Source: RGDT01 sp964630925 (lineage in GTDB: Bacteria > Planctomycetota > Planctomycetia > Gemmatales > Gemmataceae). From it: a DNA stretch of 62,478 bases. Where the stretch lies: assembly GCA_964630925.1 (NCBI GenBank), contig CAZVZK010000053.1, forward strand, positions 1 through 62,478, written 5' to 3'. Within the stretch, counting starts at the first letter, position 1, and every line of letters starts with the position of its first letter. The notes under the pieces are model-generated. The model saw nothing but the letters and a program-made list of their open reading frames with translations. It ran no database searches and had not been told where the DNA came from. This document shows, in pieces, positions 23,481 through 33,208 of the stretch. The position numbers were made by a program, and so were the translations under genes.

Positions 23481-25772
23481 TCACTTCTCGCGGTACAGCA
23501 CCACCGGCGCCAGCAGGCCGCCGGTGCCCAGCTCGTTCAGGAAGGTCCGCGTGCCCAGGACCGCCAGCTCGTTGTCGCCGGCCTTGAGGGCCGCCGTCAC
23601 GTCGAACGAGGTCGGCTGGCAGTGGCCGGTGAACTCCGCCTCCTTGCCCTTGGCGTCCTTCCACGCGATCGGCTTGCCGTTCACCCACACCTTCGCCGAG
23701 CCGTCCGTCGCGCCGACCCACAGGAACGCCTTCTTGCCGGCCGGCACCGCCGGGAGCTTCACTTTCTGGCGGTACCAGACGCCCCCCATGTAGTTGTGCA
23801 TCCCCAGGGCCGACCAGGTGTCGTGCATCACGTCCGTCGCCTTCCACGTCCGGAAGTCCGCCGTCGCCCAGCCGGCCTTCTCCCCCTCCTTCTTCGCGTC
23901 CTGCTTCCACGCCCAGTCGCGCACCAGCGCCAGACGCTCGAAGTCCTTCGCGACCCGGCCGGCGTCACGGTGCGTGGCTTCGTAGAAGGCGTTGAAGTAC
24001 ACCGAATTCAGGCTGCCGCCCTTTCCGCCGAAAGCGTAGGCGACGTAGGCGAACGCGAAGTCGTCCTTGTGCGTGCGGCATGCCGCCTCCATGCGCTTGA
24101 TGTACTCGTCGCACCTGGCCGGCAGGCCGGCGTGGTCGCCCGAGCGCAGGTCGCGGCGCATCGCCATGAACATCTCGAACAGCGTCAGCGACTCGTCGGC
24201 CAGGGCGATCCGCTTCTTCTCGACCTCGGTCTTCGCGGCGGCCTTGCCAGCGTCCATGAGGCGGCGGGCCTTCTTCATCACCTCTGCGTTCCACCGCCGC
24301 AGGTGGCCGAAGCCGCACCCGGCGTACTCCGGCGTCTTCACCCAGGTGTCGTCGATGAAGTGCCAGTAGGCGGCCATCTCCTTGCCGGCGGCGCCGTAGA
24401 ACCTGGCGTGCAGCTCATCGACGAGGTCCCTCGTGGAGAGCGTCGGGTCCCAGGCGGTGCGGATGCCCATCCAGTGGGCGTGCAGGCAGGTCTCGAAGTT
24501 CGGCAGCGTCTCGGGCTGCCAGTAGCGGCACTTGCCCTTGGTGTAGATGATGGGGATGTCGGTGCCCCACTTGGTGATCATCGGGTTGGGCGACGACACC
24601 TCGGCGAGGTTGTAGCCGTAGAAGTAGTAGCTCGTGGCCTCCACCGCCTTGCCCCAGCCCTCGACGAGGTGGCGCATCGACTTGCTGTTCGGCTCGCCGG
24701 TGTGCGTCATGGGATGCGCCCGGCTGAAGGTGATGGGGGCGATCTGCGGGACGACGGCGGGGTGGACCTTCTCGCGCACCGGCGGGCGGATGAAGTCGGC
24801 ATAGGCGAGGAGGCCGAACTTCATGTCCGGATGCGTCTTCGTCACCTCGGTGGCGACGCGGTTGGCCAGCACCATGAGCCGGTCGGTCTTCGAGACGGCG
24901 CCGGCGGCCTCGTCGAAGTCGCCGGCGTCGTACTTCTTATCGTCCGACTCGTCCCAGCCGACGCCGTCGTCCGGCGAGAGCGAGTAGCTCAGCGTCTTCG
25001 GGTCCTTCTTAACCGCGTCGAGCACCGCCGCCGTGAGCGCCTTCGCCACGAGCGGGTGGGTCCACTTCACGCGATGCTCGTCCGGCTTGCCGTTGACGAT
25101 GGCCTTGACCTCGGGGTTGGTCTTGCGAAGCTCCTTGGGCACCGCCATCTCCAGGTTGTGGCCTGCCTGGAGCTGCATGCCGCCGAGGCGACTGCGGCGG
25201 GCGAAGTCGGCGTCGGAGAACCACAGGCCGCGGTAGGAGGTGTACGGGCCGGTGGAGAGGTCCTGCCTCTTGACGGTCACCGTCTTGAGGGACGGAAGCA
25301 CCTCGCCGAGCGGCCCCGGCATGAACCAGCGGCAGCCGATCTGATCGAGGAGCGTGTAGACCGCGTAGCTCGACGCGAGGTCCGTCTCGCCGCCCAGGCC
25401 GACGCCCTTGTCGCCGACGGTGATGCGCACGCCCTGGCCGTAGGGGACCTTCTTCGCCGGCAGGCCGAACGCCTTGACGGCGAGGGCGCCGACGAGGATG
25501 GGGATGCGTTTGTCGCCGGCGGGAAGGGCGTCAGCGACGACTTCGACCCTGGCGCCGCTGACGCGTTGGAGGATGGCGGCCATGTCGCGGATGCTGTCGC
25601 GCAGGCGAGCCCGGGTCGAGGCGGCGTCGAGGGCGGCGAAATAGGGCGGGCCCTTCTCGTCCTTATGGTCGAGGACCGCCTTGGGCGCGACGATGGCGCA
25701 CTTCGCGACGCCCTCGGCGATGAGCGTCACGTCATCCGGTGCGGCGAGGCAGAGCAGGAGGGTGGTGAGCAT
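23481..25772 (-). CDS. exported DUF4838 protein with C-terminal beta-sandwich
   Basis: 763 residues. Signal peptide MLTTLLLCLAAP. The middle follows the DUF4838 pattern: an alpha-glucuronidase-like N-terminal part (LVGALAVKAFG, SSYAVYTLLDQIGCRWFMPG), then CRYWQPETLPNFETCLHAHW and helical stretches. The last 130 residues (GGVWYRQKVKLP, FLWVGATDGSAKVWVNGKPI) resemble a galactose-binding/glycoside hydrolase family 2 sandwich domain. DUF4838 proteins are thought to act on glycans, with no proven activity. The start at 25772 gives the signal peptide and has GAGG upstream. The stop lies just beyond the inverted repeat. Confidence 0.85.
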   Translation of the reverse strand: MLTTLLLCLAAPDDVTLIAEGVAKCAIVAPKAVLDHKDEKGPPYFAALDAASTRARLRDSIRDMAAILQRVSGARVEVVADALPAGDKRIPILVGALAVKAFGLPAKKVPYGQGVRITVGDKGVGLGGETDLASSYAVYTLLDQIGCRWFMPGPLGEVLPSLKTVTVKRQDLSTGPYTSYRGLWFSDADFARRSRLGGMQLQAGHNLEMAVPKELRKTNPEVKAIVNGKPDEHRVKWTHPLVAKALTAAVLDAVKKDPKTLSYSLSPDDGVGWDESDDKKYDAGDFDEAAGAVSKTDRLMVLANRVATEVTKTHPDMKFGLLAYADFIRPPVREKVHPAVVPQIAPITFSRAHPMTHTGEPNSKSMRHLVEGWGKAVEATSYYFYGYNLAEVSSPNPMITKWGTDIPIIYTKGKCRYWQPETLPNFETCLHAHWMGIRTAWDPTLSTRDLVDELHARFYGAAGKEMAAYWHFIDDTWVKTPEYAGCGFGHLRRWNAEVMKKARRLMDAGKAAAKTEVEKKRIALADESLTLFEMFMAMRRDLRSGDHAGLPARCDEYIKRMEAACRTHKDDFAFAYVAYAFGGKGGSLNSVYFNAFYEATHRDAGRVAKDFERLALVRDWAWKQDAKKEGEKAGWATADFRTWKATDVMHDTWSALGMHNYMGGVWYRQKVKLPAVPAGKKAFLWVGATDGSAKVWVNGKPIAWKDAKGKEAEFTGHCQPTSFDVTAALKAGDNELAVLGTRTFLNELGTGGLLAPVVLYREK

Positions 25773-25875
25773 GGGGAGCCTCGGCGGGCTGGTGACGGGC
25801 ATTGTGCCGCGCCGACGGGCCGCCGGCAACCTACAACTATCCCTGTCCCGTCCTACTCATCTCTGGTGCCGCCGC

Positions 25876-26832
25876 ATGCTGACGCTCGATGACATCCGCC
25901 AGGCGCGTGCCCGCATCGGGGATCGCGTCATCCGCACCCCGCTGGTGCCCAGCGGGCCGCTCTCGCGCGACTTCGGCTGCCGCGTCTCGCTCAAGCTGGA
26001 GTGCCTGCAGGAGGCCGGGTCGTTCAAGCCGCGCGGCGCGTTCAACAAGCTGCTGTCGATGACCGAGGAGGAGCGTGGCCGCGGCGTGGTGGCGGTCAGC
26101 GGCGGGAACCACGCCCAGGGCGTGGCGTTCGCCGCGGGCCAGCTCGGGGTGAAGGCCACGATCTACATGCCGCGGACGACGCCGACGCATTACCTCGACG
26201 GCACGCGGGCGTACGGGGCGGAGATCATCCTGTGCGACGACATCAAGGCGGCGTTCGCGCGGTGTGACGAGATGGCGCGGCGCGGGGAGGCGGCCTACGT
26301 CCACCCGTTCGACGACCCGCTGGTGGCGGCGGGCCAGGGGACGGTGGGTCTGGAGATCGCCGAGGACGCGCCGGACGCGACGCACTGCTTCGTCAGCATC
26401 GGCGGCGGCGGGCTCCTGGCGGGCGTGGCGACGGCCCTCAAGGCGATGATCGCCGAGATCGACATCATCGGCGTGGAGACGGAGGGGGCCGACGCGATGG
26501 CGAAGGCCGTCGATGAGGGGCACATCGTCGAGCTGCCGGGGATCACGTCCATCGCGCGCACCCTCGGTGCGCCGAGAGTGTCGCAATTCACGCTGGACCA
26601 CTGCCAGGCCCTGGCGGAGGGCGTGGCGGTGGTGAGCGATGAGGAGGCGGTGGCGGCGTTGGAGACGCTGGCGGAGCGGTGCAAGGTGGTGACGGAGCCG
26701 GCGGCGGCGTGCGTGCTGGCGGCGGCGCGGAAGATGGCGTGGGCGCCGGAGGATCACGTCGTGCTGCTGCTGTGCGGCGGCAACACGACGCTCGATGAGA
26801 TCGCCGAATGGCGTGAGAGGTTCGGGGAGTGA
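25876..26832 (+). CDS. PLP-dependent threonine/serine dehydratase
   Basis: 318 residues, the catabolic-size form without the C-terminal ACT regulatory domain of biosynthetic IlvA. Deaminates threonine to 2-oxobutanoate or serine to pyruvate. PLP Schiff-base Lys51 lies in GSFKPRGAFN; SGGNHAQGVAFAA binds the substrate; the glycine loop VSIGGGGLLAG holds the phosphate; LLLCGGNTT closes the site. The ATG at 25876 is chosen by family length; the frame extends upstream into the divergent DUF4838 promoter region. Neighbouring serC suggests an amino-acid context (serine as product or substrate), but the two are separated by an unrelated exported protein. A serine racemase activity cannot be excluded. 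Confidence 0.88.
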   Translation: MLTLDDIRQARARIGDRVIRTPLVPSGPLSRDFGCRVSLKLECLQEAGSFKPRGAFNKLLSMTEEERGRGVVAVSGGNHAQGVAFAAGQLGVKATIYMPRTTPTHYLDGTRAYGAEIILCDDIKAAFARCDEMARRGEAAYVHPFDDPLVAAGQGTVGLEIAEDAPDATHCFVSIGGGGLLAGVATALKAMIAEIDIIGVETEGADAMAKAVDEGHIVELPGITSIARTLGAPRVSQFTLDHCQALAEGVAVVSDEEAVAALETLAERCKVVTEPAAACVLAAARKMAWAPEDHVVLLLCGGNTTLDEIAEWRERFGE

Positions 26833-26897
26833 CGGGCGTGCTGTGCCTTCTCTGGCGACGGCATTCAACGTGGATGTTCAACCAGGAGGTGGACGCC

Positions 26898-27923
26898 ATG
26901 CGTTCCACGGATATGGCCTGGGCCGTCGTATCGTGCCTCGCCTGCCTGCCCTGTGTCGCAATTGGGGCGGCCCCGCCGGCCTCCCCCGCCGTTGTCGGTG
27001 CCGTCTTCGACGACGGACGGCTTTACGTCTTGAAACGTGAGGCGCCCGTCAAGAACGCGGTCATCCCCATCCCACTCGGGGACGCGGACAGCAGAGAGTC
27101 TTTGCTGGAGCTGCCCATCGGGGGCGATGACACCACCTGGTCGCTGCACAGCTCCGGCGACCATCTCTTCCTCTCTGGGTGGTCCTCGTTCTTTGGGGCC
27201 ACTGTGGGTGCGTACCCGCACTCGGTGTTCACCCGGGGAAAGGGCTCATTCCCCCGAGACTGGCGAAGAGGGTTTAGCCTCTGTCCGATCTCAAACTTCG
27301 CGCTACGGGTTCCCGGAAACAGATTCATCGGCGTGGACATCAATTTCGACGCTTCCCGCGATGCCCGGCATGCGTTCGCTCTGGGGCCGGGGGGGCGTCT
27401 GCACCTGTTTCTGTCGTGGAAGGGGAAAATCAAGGCCTGGGAGGGCACGTTGCCGGATGTGATCGAGCGGAGGGGGCGGGGGATTCGCTGGGACGGCGGG
27501 ATACACAGCGAAGAACGGCTTGCTGATCCTCCGGCCAAGTGCGAAGTGGACACCACAGTCCGGGAGGCGTTCCTGGCTTACCGTGATGCCTGGAACTTCT
27601 ACTTCGTGACGGCCTCCGGGCAGGTCCACCGCCTGCCCCGACGCGGCAAGCCGGATCGCACCTCCGTCCTGTGGGCCGATCCGGACCGTCCGGTCCGCCT
27701 GGTAATCAACGACGCCGGGTCGGGGAGGACGTTCGCCTTCGCCCTCCGTCGGCCCGGCGTTGACCCGAAGGGGAAGCCGGACGTGTTCTTCCTCCTTGAG
27801 CCCAGGCCGGAACCGAAGGCGACGGAAGCGCCTGCGCTGTCGCCGATGTCCTCGGGCTGGCGTACGGGGGTGGCGAAGCAATTCGCCGACTTCCTCATCC
27901 GCGAGAAGATCCTCAAGAGGTGA
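26898..27923 (+). CDS. exported protein of unknown function
   Basis: 341 residues. Signal peptide around VVSCLACLPCVAIGA, then a predominantly beta protein with alternating short strands and loops (GDHLFLSGWSSFFG, GGRLHLFLSWKGKI, WNFYFVTASGQVHRL, TFAFALRRPG), suggesting a beta-propeller. No family motif recognised. ATG 26898 is preferred because GGAGGT lies 8 bp upstream and the signal peptide then starts properly. It ends 3 bp before serC, so the two are probably co-transcribed even though the functions look unrelated. Confidence 0.55.
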   Translation: MRSTDMAWAVVSCLACLPCVAIGAAPPASPAVVGAVFDDGRLYVLKREAPVKNAVIPIPLGDADSRESLLELPIGGDDTTWSLHSSGDHLFLSGWSSFFGATVGAYPHSVFTRGKGSFPRDWRRGFSLCPISNFALRVPGNRFIGVDINFDASRDARHAFALGPGGRLHLFLSWKGKIKAWEGTLPDVIERRGRGIRWDGGIHSEERLADPPAKCEVDTTVREAFLAYRDAWNFYFVTASGQVHRLPRRGKPDRTSVLWADPDRPVRLVINDAGSGRTFAFALRRPGVDPKGKPDVFFLLEPRPEPKATEAPALSPMSSGWRTGVAKQFADFLIREKILKR

Positions 27924-27926
27924 TAT

Positions 27927-29006
27927 GTGACCGTGCACAATTTCAACGCCGGCCCGGCGGCGCTGCCGGCGCCCGTGCTGGAGCGCGTCAAGGAGGAGCT
28001 GCTCGACTACCGCGGGCGTGGCATGTCCCTGATGGAGATGAGCCACCGCTCGAAGGAGTACGAGGAGGTCAACGCCGACGCCGAGGCCCAGTTCAAGCGT
28101 CTGGCAGGCGTCGGCGACGGCTGGCGTGTTCTGTTCCTCCAGGGCGGCGCCTCGACGCAGTTCGCGATGGTGCCGATGAACCTCGTCCCGCGCGGCAAAC
28201 ACGCCGACATGATCGTCACCGGGGCCTGGGGCGAGAAGGCCGCCGAGGAGGCCGTCCTGATCTGCGGCTCGCGGACCGCCGCCTCCACGAAGGAGGGCGG
28301 GTATCGGCGGGTGCCGCGGCGCGACGAGATCACCGTCAGCCCGGATGCCGCCTACGTCCACCTCACGACCAACGAGACGATCCAGGGCGTGCAGTGGCAC
28401 GACCTACCCGACATGGGCGGGCTGCCGCTCGTCGCGGACGCATCCAGCGACATCTTCTGCCGCCCGATGGACTTTTCGCGGTTCTCGCTGGTGTACGCGG
28501 GGGCGCAGAAGAACCTCGGGCCGTCCGGCGTGACGGCGGTCCTGCTGCGCGAGGCGGTCATCGAGTCGGCGAACAAGGACGTGCCGACCATGCTCCGCTA
28601 TTCGACCCATGCGAAAGCCAACTCCCTGTACAACACGCCGCCGACGTTCGGGGTGTACGTCCTGGGCCTTGTGCTGAAGTGGATGGAGGACGGCGGCGGG
28701 CTGGAGGCCATGCAGGCCTTCAACCAGGAGAAGGCGGCGGCGCTGTACTCGGCCATCGACGAGAGCGGCGGGTTCTACCACGGCCACGCGGAGGTAGAGT
28801 CGCGGTCGCTGATGAACGTGACGTTCCGTCTGCCGGACGAGGCGAAGGAGAAGGCGTTCCTGGCGGAGGCGGCGAAGGCGGGGATGGTGGGGCTGGCCGG
28901 GCACCGGTCGGTGGGCGGGTGCCGGGCGTCGATCTACAACGCGGTGCCGCTCGAGTCGGTGCGGGCGTTGGCTTCGTTGATGCGCGACTTCGCCCGGCGC
29001 GGATGA
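27927..29006 (+). CDS. serC: phosphoserine aminotransferase
   Basis: 359 residues, family length. PLP enzyme converting 3-phosphohydroxypyruvate to phosphoserine in serine biosynthesis, and the analogous step in pyridoxal phosphate synthesis. HNFNAGPAALP at the N-terminus is the family signature; FLQGGASTQFAMVPMNL, TNETIQGVQW and VADASSDIF are the substrate and cofactor motifs; Lys195 in YAGAQKNLGPSG forms the Schiff base; GHRSVGGCRASIYN binds substrate near the C-terminus. GTG start with AAGAGG inside the end of the preceding gene. Class V aminotransferase with all key residues present. Confidence 0.97.
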   Translation: MTVHNFNAGPAALPAPVLERVKEELLDYRGRGMSLMEMSHRSKEYEEVNADAEAQFKRLAGVGDGWRVLFLQGGASTQFAMVPMNLVPRGKHADMIVTGAWGEKAAEEAVLICGSRTAASTKEGGYRRVPRRDEITVSPDAAYVHLTTNETIQGVQWHDLPDMGGLPLVADASSDIFCRPMDFSRFSLVYAGAQKNLGPSGVTAVLLREAVIESANKDVPTMLRYSTHAKANSLYNTPPTFGVYVLGLVLKWMEDGGGLEAMQAFNQEKAAALYSAIDESGGFYHGHAEVESRSLMNVTFRLPDEAKEKAFLAEAAKAGMVGLAGHRSVGGCRASIYNAVPLESVRALASLMRDFARRG

Positions 29007-29027
29007 CCGCGCCGGGCGAGGGTCTGG

Positions 29028-29702
29028 TCACTTGTTGGCCAGGATCACGTCGCCGATCCCCTGGACGTCGTTGAGGCGCTGGGCGAAGAGGCTGGCCGCG
29101 TCGTCGTCGTTGCCGCGGAAGACGGTGACGTCGGCCCCGCTGACGGCGATGGCCACGTCGGCGAATCGCGGGTCGCTCTTGCGGATGGCCGCGATGCGCT
29201 CGGCGAGGGTCGGGCCGGCCCGCCGCACGGGCGTCATCGCGGGCTTCTCCTCTCGGAGCGGCGGCGAGCGAGGCACGCCGGGCGACTCCGCTTTCGGCAC
29301 GGGGGGCGGGATACCTCCGGATCCCGCCGGCGGCTGCGGCTGCGGCAGATCGACCTTACGCGACGCGAAGGCGTCGGGCGGGGCGACCTTGCGGATGTGG
29401 AAGTCGGTGCGTACGTCGGTGACGCCGTCGATGGCCTCGAGGCGCGAGACGGCGCGGCGTGCGGCGTGGCTGTCGGGCACCGGGCCCCAGACATGGGCGA
29501 TGCCGTTCTTGACCTCGACGCCGAGGTTGAGCTTGTTCAGGTCCTTGTCGAGGCGGATGCTGCGGCGTGCCTGCAGGGTCATGCGCATGTCGCGTATGAA
29601 GTCGAGGACGCCGCCCGGCGGGCGTCCGGGCTCCGCGGCCCCCGCCGCCCCCGCCAACGCGGAGGCGGCCGCCAGGGCCAGTGCCAGTCTCCAGGAATGC
29701 AT
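29028..29702 (-). CDS. exported BON-domain protein
   Basis: 224 residues. Signal peptide LALALAAASALAGAAGA; a BON-type domain about residues 50-105 (KNGIAHVWGPVPDSHAARRA, LEAIDGVTDVRTDFHI); a Pro-rich linker (about 110-160); and a second, divergent C-terminal domain (FADVAIAVSGADVTVFRGN...VQGIGDVILA) that looks like another BON copy. BON domains bind phospholipid or peptidoglycan in the periplasm and are linked to osmotic-shock proteins. A GGGAGGG ribosome-binding site supports the start. Convergent with serC. Confidence 0.8.
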   Translation of the reverse strand: MHSWRLALALAAASALAGAAGAAEPGRPPGGVLDFIRDMRMTLQARRSIRLDKDLNKLNLGVEVKNGIAHVWGPVPDSHAARRAVSRLEAIDGVTDVRTDFHIRKVAPPDAFASRKVDLPQPQPPAGSGGIPPPVPKAESPGVPRSPPLREEKPAMTPVRRAGPTLAERIAAIRKSDPRFADVAIAVSGADVTVFRGNDDDAASLFAQRLNDVQGIGDVILANK

Positions 29703-29795
29703 CGTGGATCGCCCTCCCTCAGTCCTGCCCCATTGTGTGTTCGGGGGGGCGGGAAAGGAATGGCTCCTTGAGGGGATTCCGGCGTGGGGGCCGAT

Positions 29796-30572
29796 TCAGC
29801 GCGAAGCCTGATGTGGTGTGCCCGAGGTGCGTTGTGGCGAAGGGTGTCCGGCGGGGCAAGGGGTGCCGGCTGGGGCGGTGTCGAGGGCCGGCTCCTCGCG
29901 GGCCGGGGGGGCCGCCCCGGCGGCGATGGTGTCCATGAACCCCCAGTGGATGGCGACGCCGGCGAGCACCAGGAGGTGGAAGATCTCGTGCGGGCCGACG
30001 ACGCGGGGGTAGAGGATGGGCCAGGAGATCATCTCCAGAGCGGCGCCCGCCGTGTACGCCAGCCCGCCCCACAGGAGCGGGAGGATGAAGCGCAAGCCGT
30101 AGATGCGGTACAGCTCGACGCCGGAGATCAGGCCGAACCAGCCCATGCCCAGGTAGAGCGTGAAGCGGAGCCAGGACGCCACGAGGTCGGGGTAGACCGT
30201 GGTGAGCAGGACGCCGGTGATGGCGGTGGCCCACAGGAACGCCAGGGGGGTCCAGCGCCAGACGCCGCGGAAAAGGATGACGTGGACGGGGGTGGATGTC
30301 CCGGCGATGAGGAGGAAGATGGCGCCGTGGTCGATGCGGAGGAGGGTCTCACGGAAAGGGGTACGCGGCCACAGGTGATAGAGGCCGCTGACGGTGAGGA
30401 GGAGGATGGCCGTGACGGCGAAGACCGCGAGGGACCACACGCGGGATCTGTCGCCGCGGGCGCGTTCGAGCAGGAGGGGGGTGCAGCCCGCGAAGATGGC
30501 GGCCCCGGCGAGGTGTGTCAGGGAGCTGACGGGGTCGCAGAATCCGGCGACGGCGTAAGGCTCGGATGTCAT
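29796..30572 (-). CDS. hemolysin III family (YqfA/PAQR-type) membrane protein
   Basis: 258 residues with seven hydrophobic segments. PVSSLTHLAGAAIFAG at the N-terminus, TVSGLYHLWP, LRIDHGAIFLLIAGTSTPV and GPHEIFHLLVLAGVAIHWGF near the end are the conserved PAQR/HlyIII motifs, with the metal-binding His, Asp and His residues present. Bacterial members are membrane proteins of uncertain role, related to ceramidase-like hydrolases. A long Pro/Thr/Ala-rich tail of about 35 residues follows the last span. GGAGG precedes the start; divergent from the TIGR02996 gene. Confidence 0.93.
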   Translation of the reverse strand: MTSEPYAVAGFCDPVSSLTHLAGAAIFAGCTPLLLERARGDRSRVWSLAVFAVTAILLLTVSGLYHLWPRTPFRETLLRIDHGAIFLLIAGTSTPVHVILFRGVWRWTPLAFLWATAITGVLLTTVYPDLVASWLRFTLYLGMGWFGLISGVELYRIYGLRFILPLLWGGLAYTAGAALEMISWPILYPRVVGPHEIFHLLVLAGVAIHWGFMDTIAAGAAPPAREEPALDTAPAGTPCPAGHPSPQRTSGTPHQASR

Positions 30573-30677
30573 ACAACCTCCCTTCCCTGTCCAACTTCAC
30601 CTAATGCGAATCCCGTGCCGAACGCGGGGCGGGTCGGCGGATACGATGAGGAGGGCCGCCACGAATGAGGATACGGA

Positions 30678-31610
30678 ATGCGCGAGGAAGATGCCTTTAT
30701 CGCGGCGTTGAAGGCCGATCCGTCCGACGAGGCGACGCGCCTCGTCTACGCCGACTGGCTGGAGGAGCGCGGCGATGTGCGCGGCGAGCTGATCCGTCTT
30801 GAATCACGGATGTCGCAATTGGCACCCTCGTGCGACGAGTTCGCCGGCCTGAAGCCGAGGCGGACGGCGCTGCGGGCCGGGGCCGACGCCGAGTGGCTGA
30901 AGGCGATGGGGTACGTCCCGAGGCACCGGCCCCTGTTCACGAAACTCCCCGAGCGGCGCGTCGAGCGGTGGCGGCTGGTGGAGGAGTTCATCGACACCTG
31001 GTATCGTCCTCTGGCGCCTGGGGATGGATGCGCCGAGAAGGAGATCACCGCGGCGGAGCGGCGGTTGGGCTTCCGGTTGCCGGCGGCACTCCGGGAGTGG
31101 CACACGCTGGCGGGGAGGCGGGAGGACGTGTTTTCCTCGTTCAACAGACTGATCCCGGTGTCCGCGTTGGAAATCGACGGGGAGAGGGACGCTCTGATCA
31201 TCCAGCGTGAGTGCCAGAACTGCGAACAATGGGCCATCCGCCGGGCTGACCTGGGCCTGGACGACCCGCCGGTAATCCAACTCGTCGGGAGGAACGAAAG
31301 CTGCGCGACCACAACGGAGTTTGCGTGGCTGATCATGTTCATCGAGCTTCAATCCGGTGGCGGGACTGTGCAAGGCCTCGCGCGCCTCCGAGAGCCAACA
31401 GCACAGGAGTTGTTCCGCTCGCGATTTGTGGAAAGCAGCTTTTCAGCCCGCTACCGAACAGAGAGCCCGTTCCGCTTCTTTGAAGGGACGGGCCTTTTTC
31501 TGGGCGCGGTCGAGCTGGACCTGGTTCTCTTCACGGCACAGAGCGAGACAGACCTGGACTCGCTCAGGGATCTGGTGAGCGAGGCACTTGAGATCTTCGA
31601 GCGGCCGTGA
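30678..31610 (+). CDS. TIGR02996 domain fused to a SUKH (SMI1/KNR4) domain
   Basis: 310 residues. Residues 1-43 are the planctomycete TIGR02996 domain (FIAALKADPSDEATRLVYAD followed by WLEERGD). Residues about 95-230 follow the SUKH pattern: KEITAAERRLGFRLPAALRE then WHTLAG, followed by strands ending in a TEFAWLI segment. SUKH proteins are often immunity proteins against nuclease toxins; TIGR02996 is a repeat-companion domain of unknown role. No toxin gene is adjacent. No signal peptide, so cytosolic. The last 80 residues are unassigned. A TACGAT -10 candidate lies at 30642-30647. Confidence 0.75.
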   Translation: MREEDAFIAALKADPSDEATRLVYADWLEERGDVRGELIRLESRMSQLAPSCDEFAGLKPRRTALRAGADAEWLKAMGYVPRHRPLFTKLPERRVERWRLVEEFIDTWYRPLAPGDGCAEKEITAAERRLGFRLPAALREWHTLAGRREDVFSSFNRLIPVSALEIDGERDALIIQRECQNCEQWAIRRADLGLDDPPVIQLVGRNESCATTTEFAWLIMFIELQSGGGTVQGLARLREPTAQELFRSRFVESSFSARYRTESPFRFFEGTGLFLGAVELDLVLFTAQSETDLDSLRDLVSEALEIFERP

Positions 31611-31622
31611 ATTGACTGCCGC

Positions 31623-33032
<1,410 letters not shown>

Positions 33033-33043
33033 GTGCTCCTCAA

Positions 33044-33207
33044 GAAAGAAGAAGAGCTGTCCACGGATCACACGGAAAACACGGATCAAAACCAAAGCAG
33101 AAGGCAGCAATCAGGAAAGCGAGCAAGGCCGGCATCCGCTTGCCTCCTTGTTCCTGTCCTTGGCTGTTATCCGTGTTTTCCGTGTGATCCGTGGACAGCT
33201 TCTTTGC
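33044..33207. repeat. 38-bp-stem inverted repeat between sucB and lpdA
   Basis: The left arm (33047-33086: GCTGTCCACGGATCACACGG then AAAACACGGAT) is complementary to the right arm (33169-33205: ATCCGTGTTTTCCGTGTGAT then CCGTGGACAGC), with AAGAAG/CTTCTT extending the stem. Short units of the type CACGGA repeat within the arms. It fills the spacer: the right arm touches the sucB stop and the left arm ends about 11 bp from the lpdA start. Confidence 0.93.
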
Positions 33208-33208
33208 T

